64,000 bases of DNA. It comes from Megalonaias nervosa (Eukaryota > Mollusca > Bivalvia > Unionida > Unionidae). Shown one piece after another: positions 55,681 to 64,000 of the stretch (within the stretch, counting starts at the first letter, position 1; the number at the start of each line of letters is the position of its first letter). Position numbers and translations under genes: made by a program. The stretch covers positions 1 to 64,000 of the forward strand of contig JAECUM010004313.1 of the NCBI GenBank assembly GCA_016617855.1, written 5' to 3'. Under the pieces are notes generated by a model. The model was not told the origin of the DNA, searched no databases, and worked only from the letters and a program-made list of their open reading frames with translations.

Positions 55681-56376
55681 ATGTCATTAAAAGTGGAGAC
55701 TTTTCTTTCTAGTCCTACTCAGGAGCACTTGGATAGTTTGAAAAAAGATGAGTTGCTTGAACTTGCCAGAAAATGCAATATTTCTGAGGCAAAAGTTTCC
55801 TTGACGAAAATAGAAATTAAAAACATTTTGATTCAATATTTGGTAGAGAAGAATGTTCTTGATAAAAGTGTTTTGGCTTCGGTCAGTAAGTCGGTATCAG
55901 ACTCTGACATAAAAGTAATGGAATTAAAAATGAAATACAAGATGGAATTGGAGTTAAAGAAGCTCGAGCTTCAGAATAAGGAGAGAGGGAAACAATTGCA
56001 GTTGCAATTTGAAGAGAAGCAATTGCAATTGCAATCTGAGAAAGAGGACAGAGAGAGACAGGAAAGAGAGAATGATAAACAAATGAAATTACAATTTGAG
56101 AAAGAGGGGAGAGAGACAGGAGAGGGAGAAAGATAAAGAATTACAATTAGAGAAACAGGAGAGAGAGAGACAGGAGAGGGAGAAAGATAAACAGTTACCA
56201 TTTGAAAAAGAGAAGAATGAAAGGGAATTTCAAATTAGAATGAAAGAATTTGAACTGGCAAGTGAAAGGCATGATCTCACTTCACATACAAATTCAAGTT
56301 TTGACATTACAAGAAATATCAGGTTAGTGCCCCCTTTTAGAGAAAAAGAAGGAGACAAGTATTTTATTTAATTTGA
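55681..56376 (+). pseudogene. Gypsy Gag with charged repeat region, truncated
   Basis: From the ATG at 55,681: an N-terminal helical domain ('LKKDELLELARKCNIS', 'IEIKNILIQYLVE'). Then, from about residue 85, a long charged coiled-coil region built of (E/K)(R/Q)ER-type repeats, encoded by imperfect agaaagataaaca/gagagagacagga repeats (about 55,980-56,215). A one-base shift inside the repeats splits the frame near 56,100-56,136. The second half ends at 56,371, and the expected Gag core after 'FEKVAK' is cut by stops and a deletion. Confidence 0.7.
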
Positions 56377-56815
56377 AAAAGTTGCCAAAAATTTGAAATG
56401 ACCAAGGGAGCATTGGACTCAATTATTGCAATGTGTACTTTTTACGGCCCTTAGAAAGTAAAGAAGAAAATGAATGAGTTACTTTATAATAATAGTACTC
56501 TGATCTAAATAAATTAATGGAGTACTAGTATATTGAAAGAGATAGCCAAGTAAATCATGCAATTAATTTAGTTGTACCTGTCCCACCAACTGAGGATTTA
56601 AGTGAAGAAACTCAATCGCACACTGTTGATCTTGTAGCAACTAATCTTCGGAATTTGGAAATTATGAAAAACCTGGACCAGAAACTTTCACATTTGCAAC
56701 AACAAGAAAGGAATGAACTTAAATAGTTATTATTCGAATATAAGCACTTGTTTCCAGATATTCCTACGAGGACAAGCAAAATTTTCATGACGTTGAAATT
56801 GTAGATTCAAAACCT

Positions 56816-58035
56816 GTGAAACAACATCCATACAGGAGGAACCCTCTCAAACAGGAATTCATGAAAAAGGAAATTCAGTATTTGCTGGAGAACGATTTCA
56901 TAGAGCTCAGTAAAAGTGATTGGAGTTCACCATGTATACTTGTTCCGAAACCAGATAAAACCTTCCGTATGAACACTGATTATAGGAAGGTGAACAGTGT
57001 TTCAAAAACAGATTCATTTCCTTTACCAAGAATCGATGACTGTATTGATAAAATTGGAAATGCCAAGTATCTTACGAAATTTGACCTTCTGAAAGGATTT
57101 TGGCAAATTCCACTTACGGAAAGAGCGAAAGAAATTTCGGCATTTGTGACTCCAGATGGACTCGATCAATATAAAGTAATGCCGTTCGGGATGAAGGGTT
57201 CCCCAAGTACCTTTGAACGCTTGATGAATATGATTACCTCTGGTCTAGATAATTGTGATGCTTACATCGATGATGTCATCCTTTACAACGACGCCTGGAA
57301 AGATCATTTAGCCACGATTCGGAAATTCTTTGATGCAAATTTGACAATCAATTTATCTAAAAGTGAGTTCTGCCGTGCTTTTGTAACTTTTCTAGGACAT
57401 ACTGTGGGACATGGTCAAGTTAAACCTATATCTGATTTCCTTGTGCCTGTCAGTAAAAAGCAACTGATGCGATTTTTGGGTATGGCCGGATACTATCTAA
57501 AGTTTTGTTCCAATTTTTCTAATATTGCTGAACCCCTGACAAACTTATTGAGTAAGAAAAACAAGTTTCTTTGGACTGAAAAATGTCAGGAGGCTTTTGA
57601 TAGATTAAAAGCCACACTCAAAAGTGCGCCGGTTCTCACAGCTCCAAATTTCAGTAAATTTTTTAAATTGTCTGTTGATGCAAGTGATGTTGGGGTCGGA
57701 GCAGTGTTGATTCAAGAAGATAGAAATGGTGTTGATCACCCAGTGTGCTATTTCTCTAAGAAATTAAATCAGCACTGAAGAAATTGCTCAACAATCGAGA
57801 GGAATGTTTGGCTTTAATATTGGCATTACAGCATTTTGAAGTTTACATTAGCTCAGCTCCTTCTCCAGTTGTTGTGTATAGTGATCACAAAGCCATTACT
57901 TTCATCGCCAAGATGAAAAATAAAAATCAAAAATTATTAAGGTGGAGTTTGTTTTTACAAGAATAGAATCTTAACATCAGGCACATCAAAGGAAAATACA
58001 ATTTGATTGCAGATGCACTTTCCCTTGTATAGAAA
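56816..58035 (+). pseudogene. Gypsy reverse transcriptase / RNase H
   Basis: A 320-codon open frame at 56,816-57,778 holds the RT: 'NPLKQEFMKKEIQYLLEN', 'SPCILVPKPD', 'TKFDLLKGFWQIPL' (motif A Asp), 'MPFGMKGSP', 'CDAYIDDVILY' (catalytic YIDD), 'FLGHTVG', and the RNase H beginning 'LSVDASDVGVGAVLIQED'. A stop at 57,776 and a short shift precede 'EECLALILALQHFEVYI', 'VYSDHKAITF' and, after another stop, 'IRHIKGKYNLIADALS' (to about 58,020). The active-site residues are intact. Confidence 0.9.
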
Positions 58036-58109
58036 TATCATTTCATGTACACTTTGTATAATTCATAAGAGTTTTCGTATGTAATTTGATTTTACCTCAT
58101 GTATAATTT

Positions 58110-59205
58110 ACATTTGTAATTTAGCGGAGACCATCACAGTCAGATCGACTACATCATGGTAAAGAGGTGCATACAGTCAAGTGTAAACATCGCCAAGACT
58201 CGAAGCTTTCCCGGAGCGGACATTGGAAGTGACCATGATCTGGTGATGATGACCTTCAGGCTACATCTAAAGAAGGTCAAGAAAGATAACCAAACAAGAA
58301 TAAAGTTCGATCTCGAGAAACTGAAAGATCCAGAAGTAGCAGAAGCCTTCCAAGTAAAGATTGGTTGGAAATTTGCACCACTCACCATCCTCGACACTGA
58401 CGATACAGACATGGACACGTTGGTCACCACTTTTAATACAGCAACGACTGAAACAGCCAGCAAGATCCTTGGTAGACATCGCCCAGTCAAGCCCTGGATC
58501 ACAGCTGTGGTCCTGAACCTGTGTGACAAGAGGAGGGAACTGAAGAAGAAGAAGAATGATACAGAAGGGGCAGAGCAATATAAGGCAGTCAACCGGGAAG
58601 TCAAGAAAAGCATGAAAAAAGCAAAAGAGAACTGGATAGAAGAAAAGTCCAAAGACACTGAGGGAAACTTGAAAAGGAACAATAAAAGAAAGCGTACCAG
58701 CTGGTCAAAGATCTAAGAAGTACAAAACAACGGCGAGTTACCTCCTTACAGGACAGAGCCGGAAACTGCCTCACAGAAGAAAAAGACATTCTGAAAAGAT
58801 GGACAGAGTACTGCGCAGAACTTTGCAACCACCAACCCATAATAGATCCTGAGGTACTGAACATCCCTCCAGCACCTAACAACGACAACCACCCTATCCT
58901 ACGGGATGAAGTAGAAGCAGCAGTGAGATAGTTGAAAAAGAGGAAGTTGGCAGGAGTGGACAACATCCCAGCAGAACTGGTCCAAGGCAGGGGAAGAAGC
59001 AATGATTAGCGCCCTCACAAACATATGCAACAAGATCTGGCTAACAGGAGAATGGCCATCGCCGTGGACACAATCACTGATCATCACCCTCCCCAAGAAA
59101 GGCAATTTACAACAGTGTCAAGACCACCGTACAATCAGTCTTATAAGCCATCCATGCAAAGTTATGTTGAGGATACTGCTAAACGGACTACAGCCACAGG
59201 CCTTT
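58110..59205 (+). mobile_element. LINE fragment: endonuclease end and RT start
   Basis: Noticeably GC-richer than its surroundings. The frame at 58,156-58,716 contains 'SQIDYIMVKRC' and 'GADIGSDHDLVMM', the catalytic end of an AP-type endonuclease (S-D-H motif), followed by a Lys/Glu-rich linker. After frameshifts, 58,740-59,200 shows 'AGVDNIPAELVQ', 'ICNKIWLTGEWP' and 'IITLPKKGN', the first RT blocks. Both ends are truncated; sequence quality drops to AT-rich host-like at 59,205. Family resembles RTE/CR1-like LINEs abundant in aquatic animals; exact clade not assigned. Confidence 0.8.
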
Positions 59206-60616
59206 TCTTTGTAGTTCTATCATACCTTATTTTCATTTTTGACTGAGAAGACTGCTATTTCACATGACTTTGACAACTTTAACTTTGAAATCAAATACAT
59301 AGTGAAGACAATTGGAATCTTCATTTTTATATTTTGGGACATTCGTGAGACATAGTCCTATGTAATTTCAACTATTATGTTATTTAAATTATTATAGTAT
59401 CATATGTATATTTGACTAATATGTTAAAGAGAAAACTCTATTTTATAAATCTGTATCATTCTTTGTGAGGTGAGGTGTAATGTATATTTTGTTTGTATTG
59501 TGTGCTTGACCCTTTTCCATGATTGAGGATAGAAGTTTGGTGCACAACTGATTGTTGTCTTGTTTATAAGTTATAGATAGATGATTATTTGGGACTGAGT
59601 ACACGATACAGCCTTGATTATTACCTTTTGCATATTTTAGTCCTTTTTAGATGAATATTCTTCTTAAGAATTCATAAAATGTCTCAGTTTCGTACAACAA
59701 ACACTATTCAATTTCTGTAACCATTTTGCAGTGTCATCACTACCAGTAAGTCAAGCTCCTGGTTAAAGTTACATAGAGTTAATAATTTACAGGTATTATC
59801 TAATGTAATTATCAAATCTTATATGTCAACACATGAAATATAATTGTGAAAACGTAACTGCCTCTGCATTTGTCTTGATAATGCACACTTGTTTGAGTTG
59901 TTGGCCTCAGGACTGTAATAAAGATTATAATATCTAGTTATCAACTTTCAGACCGTTATCAATAATTTTTGTTTTCATTCTATTTTAAAATTTTCTCTCA
60001 ACCTGGAACCATCATAATCAAATAACTACCTATTCGGTTAGTTTCTATAGTTATCGAGATGATCAGTATTCTGCTAAAACATACTACACCTCTTTCTATG
60101 GCAACGTTATTTACGTGTCCATCACATGTTCATAAATATATTCCATGACATGACTAGTCCGAAAGAAACCTTCTCACCGGAACCATTTAAATTGTGAATA
60201 AAATATGGAAATACATTTTTTAAATTGTTCACTTATTCAAGAAAATATTATCTTACAATCAAATTTTTAGGGAATCATTGTGCATGGAAACTACGTTTCT
60301 GTTAGATAATGTAATAAGAATATGGTTAATGTTCTTCATTGTTTTATAATTTTCTTTTACGTAAATTTTCTGTTTGTCTAAAACTCAATTCAGTCTAAAC
60401 TTGTAGACTGTTACCCATATAATATTTTCAATGTGATGAACCTGGTTCGATTTCATAGCATTGATGCCATCTTTTCCTTTAGAATTTAGTATAATTTCAA
60501 GTTGGAAGTTGACATGGATCATAATCTGTAGAAGTAAAAATGGAGTTACTAATTTTCCCTTTTAAATTATTTTCTGTCATTGTTGTTGTTTTAGATTTTC
60601 AAGTAATTTTTCAGAC
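59206..60616. other. No feature recognised
   Basis: AT-rich sequence, no named gene or repeat. It may include the displaced 3' part of the gypsy copy interrupted at 58.04 kb, but no LTR end is seen. Confidence 0.35.
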
Positions 60617-60822
60617 AAGATAGGCTATACATGGTGGCCAGTATAGCTGGTGGAGGAAGAACACGAGATAAACCACCTATCCACGAGAAACTACTGGCAA
60701 GATTTCTGATGTACTCACATTAACCAAGCTCAAGACCCGAACCCACGCAGACAGAGATGAGATTAGATTGATCTAGGATGGTGGCAGCTTTAGACAACTC
60801 GTCCACTCTGGACCCCTCCTGT
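60617..60822 (-). mobile_element. tRNA-derived SINE, family 1 (reverse)
   Basis: Reverse complement starts 'ggggtccagagtggacgagt' with tgtctaaagc, has a 'tgggttcgggtcttgagct' B-box, and shares the body and 'ctatactggccaccatgtat' end with copies at 30,565 and 32,020. The three copies differ by perhaps 15-20 percent, so they are not recent. Confidence 0.8.
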
Positions 60823-61712
60823 CATTTCAATTAAACAAGAATATATCTTCAAGAAAAGGTAAACATATTTTCTTTGTGCCTAATGACTTCACCTTATGAC
60901 ACCATCTAGTATGGAGTCTGAAGTTGTAAATGAAATGAAAATGTATTTCCATCACTGAAGTCAATAAAGAGATAACAATGCCGCAGTAATCAATGGACTT
61001 ATCACAAGCTTCATCAGATGGAGTTATTGGCGATTATCGTTGTTCAAGTTAGAACCTTTCTTTCAATGTTTGATTAAACGTATGTGTCTGATTGATTATA
61101 ACTTCCCCAACCAAAGTTCAGTCAGTTTAGATTAAATTGCAGCACTGTAATTAGTCAAATCACGTTGAAGAATGATCCCTGTTGGACTTGAACATAAGAG
61201 TAGGTCTTTTAAGACATCAGCATACTTTTAGAACAAAATTCCAATGGGTTCGATATCATTCAGTTGTACACCAATTTTACATATTAATGTATTTGAAGGA
61301 ATTTTATTGTTCATTTTGTAATAGTTATTCGGGCTTTTCGTTTAACTATAATGCAGGAAGAAGATATAGCACTATTTACGTTTGTACCGTCAAACCATCA
61401 TTTGCTTTTGTATTCAGTGGTCTATATTTGTAGGTAATGTCACTTTTTTGTGGCGGGTTTATATTCACTTTTTGATGGGTAACAAAGATCCAAAATATTA
61501 AGTCCTCAATGCAAAATACGTGTAGTTTTGTTGAACAAAATAGAGATAAAGAGTGTGATGACGATGGAATCATCTTAGAATGTTATCTCGTATATTTCAG
61601 ATATTAAAGTATGTTTACGTTCAGGAATCTTTATTGTCTACTATGGGTAAAAAGAAGGTACGTGTTTTGGTGTCAAGGACTTTCATTATAGAAATAGTAT
61701 ACAAGCAAGAGG
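60823..61712. other. No feature recognised
   Basis: AT-rich sequence; an 83-codon open frame at 61,182-61,433 has no motif I recognise and no codon or splice support. Confidence 0.35.
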
Positions 61713-62070
61713 GAGGGTGAACAGACCAAGGCGGCGCGTGAAAATAAAGGTTCCTACAAAAAAAAATGAAAACAAATAAGGTCGATAAAGTCAAACTGAA
61801 GTTTATTTTTCAAAACATTAGGTTGAATCGTTTACACACATGTGGTCGCACCCTCCCTGCTGCTGTCGATTTAAAAAGATCGTTAACGGGGAGGGTGAAC
61901 AGACCACTTTGCATAACCTTTATTTTTGAAAAATAAGGGTTCCTACAAGGGCTAAAAAAATATATATATTTGAAACAAAACGACTACGAAACATTTTGAA
62001 AAATGGAACTAAAAACATATCACATACATGTGGTCCCCCCCCCCCGCTGCTGTCGATTTTATAAATTCAA
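61713..62070 (+). repeat. Two-copy ~179-bp tandem repeat
   Basis: The phrase gagggtgaacagacca occurs at about 61,713 and 61,891. Each unit continues with aataa(a/g)ggttcctacaa, an A-rich tract, 'acacatgtggtc', a C-rich tract and 'gctgctgtcgattt'. The units are diverged by substitutions and homopolymer-length changes (C4 versus C10). Confidence 0.8.
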
Positions 62071-63602
62071 AAATAAACAGCAGCTATGATGTTCAGTCTA
62101 CCATTCCACTGGGTCCCTTCTGCCGGTAGAGCCTTTACCAATAAGATCCTAAGAGTCTCTTATTGAGGCCTTAAGCCCACAGGGCACTCTTTCATTGGTT
62201 AAGACCTGTCTTATGGTCCACAGGCACCTTATTGAGACTTTTTGGTCCGGCAGACATTCTTTCTGAATGCCCCTATGTGGGTACCCTTCAGTGAAGTCAC
62301 AAGGTCACGACTTCACATCATCCTACTGTTTATTTTAGGGACGCAAGCGCATAGAACCCCCCCCCCAGCGAATTCCTAATGTGCGAAACGAAATATTAGA
62401 AATTCAGAGAGCTGTCTAGTCATATCGATTTCATGTAACAACACCCCCCCCCCCAATCAAACCCCGGGGAAAGTGCAAAACTGCACTCGCCACGTTGTTT
62501 GACGTTGGAGAGGTTACATGAAATCTCATGAGGTTGCTTGCGTCCTTAATTATTAAGTAAATAATAATTATTAAAATAAGTGGCATCCCAGGGCCACAAA
62601 CCACCGACATGTGTCAGCCATGGGGAACCGAACTCAAGACCTCGAGTACGAGAGTAAGACGTGCTACGAATGCACCATTGTTCCAACTTACAAATACACG
62701 TTTCAAAAATAAATATATAGCTATTTTAGCCCTGACTCTGTCACTGCAGATTCTGTGATCAGTATTTTATCTCATTCTGAATAAAATCTGCAATTTTACA
62801 TATTTCTGACGTTTCTGTCTTGTTTAAATATTATATTATCAACCCTTGATTTCATCAGGACAGAACTATCTAGCAATGAATGCATGGATCGATATTATTC
62901 AGTTCAATCCGGTCTGAATAAAAAAAATCAGTAATGACTAATTGTCTATAGCGTGGTTCGTCCTGATTTTAGGCAACAGATTTTTGTGTTTTGATTATAT
63001 AAAATAGGTAAATTTCTCAGACTTTTCAGAGATACAGGGCTGGGAAATCGAAGTCAAAGAAGAACATGACTGTACAGATATGAAACTATTAATTATCTAT
63101 GCACCGTTTTATCCTTGACTGTCAAGGGAAATAACTGCTTCATTACTCTATGAGTGACAGAGTTATTCAGTATCAAGGACCAAATATTCTATAAATACCT
63201 ATACGATACCTCGATCTTGGGTCATGCAGGTTTATCGTGATGAAACCAAACGGGGTAGATTGCACGTGTGCAAAACATTTTTTAAATTTATTCATGTCCA
63301 TGTCCCCTGAACACCAAATCTAAATAAATATTTCGAAGCGCATGTGTATCAACTCCGTTAAACACAACTCAAATATTACAGTTATCCCTGGTCACTTTTG
63401 GAATTTGTGCATAATTTGTGCATAACGCGGTCCGTAGAAGGAATGTCGCGTGGTCAACAAGAAATTATTCAGAATGATAAAATAACCCTTCGTTGACCGT
63501 TGTAGACCGGGACAATCATTATATATTTATTATGAAAATGTCCCGATTCCACAACAATCACTGGTCGGTCGAAGAAATTATTATTTTTTTTTTTGTTTTA
63601 TA
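62071..63602. other. Unassigned repeat-like sequence
   Basis: Contains C10-type runs at about 62,357-62,367 and 62,444-62,453. A tRNA-like head lies on the minus strand near 62,590-62,690 (gtgcattcgtagcacg, then gagttcggttcccc), possibly another SINE. Around 62,100-62,330 the sequence alternates partly repeated phrases (cttattgagg, cttattgagac, cagggcactctttc) but I cannot name it. Confidence 0.4.
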
Positions 63603-64000
63603 ATGAGTACCAGAAAGAAATTGACCGATGAAGAAATTGCAGAAATTAAATCGTTATGGGGCAAGATGACTGTCAGAGAAATCTTTGACCGGTCTGACAT
63701 TGGAACTACAAGATTGTACCGGATTTGGGGAAGTAATAACACTCCCGGTCAAGATCACACCGAGATTACCACGTCGAATCGTCCCCAACACGACGACGAT
63801 CTGCTGAAACAATACCAAAATGGCAAAACCTGTGGGATATATCATTATATAATGAGCGAAAAAAAGAATATAACCAGCAGCAATGATACATCATTGATCG
63901 ACCAGGATAATGATATATCTAATAACGATATTTTAAATGAACATCAATGTGATTTATTTTGCTTGTTAAACGACTGTCCACATGTTGGTTCTGAATCATT
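63603..64000 (+). CDS. Partial ORF with helix-turn-helix-like N-terminus, open at window end
   Basis: An ATG at 63,603 opens a frame of 132 codons with no stop before the window ends. The first 40 residues ('KLTDEEIAEIKSLWGKMTVR', then a second helix and 'TTRLYRIWG') look like a resolvase- or homeodomain-like helix-turn-helix. The next part is polar, Asn/Asp/Ser-rich, and a Cys/His set appears at the end ('CDLFCLLNDCPH'). About 85 bases upstream is TATATATTTA. I do not recognise the family. It could be the DNA-binding start of a transposase or a virus-like gene, or a host gene. Codon use is less AT-biased than the flanks, supporting coding. Confidence 0.5.
   Translation, partial: MSTRKKLTDEEIAEIKSLWGKMTVREIFDRSDIGTTRLYRIWGSNNTPGQDHTEITTSNRPQHDDDLLKQYQNGKTCGIYHYIMSEKKNITSSNDTSLIDQDNDISNNDILNEHQCDLFCLLNDCPHVGSES

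Larger units (their letters stand above)
55090..58035 (+). mobile_element. Ty3/gypsy copy (Gmr1-like family), integrase lost
   Basis: An LTR portion (about 55,090-55,520, ending CACATAACA), gag (55,681-56,376), then directly the pre-RT linker (from about 56,577), RT (56,816-57,778) and RNase H (57,784-58,035). The integrase expected between gag and the linker is missing, and gag is cut short. The RT is well preserved, including FIDD/YIDD-type catalytic residues. A LINE fragment follows at 58.1 kb, so the 3' part and second LTR are missing. Confidence 0.85.

Noticed and set aside
58149..58682. 177-codon minus-strand frame
   Set aside because: Antisense to the LINE endonuclease-linker frame that has recognisable motifs.

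Overview
This is an AT-rich window from an animal nuclear genome. It has spliced exons with GT/AG boundaries, several tRNA-derived SINE families, (TA)n, (TC)n and longer tandem repeats, Ty3/gypsy and LINE fragments, and one large virus-like DNA transposon. The SINE families and the retroelement mix suggest a marine invertebrate, most likely a bivalve or other mollusc. That is an inference from remembered repeat types, not a proof.

The main object is a nearly complete Polinton/Maverick (adintovirus-like) element at 12,937-28,540 (15.6 kb), bounded by inverted repeats that start AGTAGTAAGGG. From left to right it carries: a minus-strand pair (a two-TM SLATT-like protein and a phage-type trimeric fibre); a plus-strand block of packaging ATPase, a broken coiled-coil gene, minor capsid (penton), a pVI-like protein, major capsid, an LTxxQ-type core protein, a mu-like basic protein, an adenain-like protease, a zinc ribbon, a parvovirus-type phospholipase A2 and an integrase with chromodomain; a minus-strand pair (unknown protein and a double HNH homing endonuclease); and a plus-strand protein-primed DNA polymerase B followed by a small unknown gene. 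Together these encode DNA replication, virion assembly, maturation, membrane entry and integration. Most long genes are broken by single-base indels, many of them in A/T homopolymers of 7-9 bases, plus several in-frame stops. This copy is therefore either a young fossil or is affected by assembly error. The minus-strand genes (fibre, SLATT-like, HNH), the ATPase and the penton gene are intact.

Left of the Polinton: a signal-peptide exon of a secreted-protein gene (1,962-2,022, minus) with GATA-type motifs upstream; a decayed Ty3/gypsy element in canonical gag-RT-RH-IN order (about 3.5-7.5 kb); then 5 kb in which I recognise nothing.

Right of the Polinton: a moderately repeated sequence (28,541-28,930; second copy 54,330-54,880) that was the integration target; a plus-strand host gene or pseudogene with zinc-finger exons and a HECT E3-ligase C-lobe exon (30,420-39,079), with SINEs and minisatellites in its introns; a minus-strand, intron-containing pseudogene of a DDE integrase-like host family (42,056-43,488); a probable solo LTR (44,810-45,810); a minus-strand Ty3/gypsy remnant whose integrase lies upstream of the reverse transcriptase (Gmr1-like order) and which is interrupted by a 492-bp MITE; a related plus-strand gypsy copy (55.1-58.0 kb) that has lost its integrase; a LINE fragment (58.1-59.2 kb); and mostly unassigned sequence with SINE and tandem-repeat pieces to the end. 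There an open reading frame with a helix-turn-helix-like start (63,603 onward) runs off the window.
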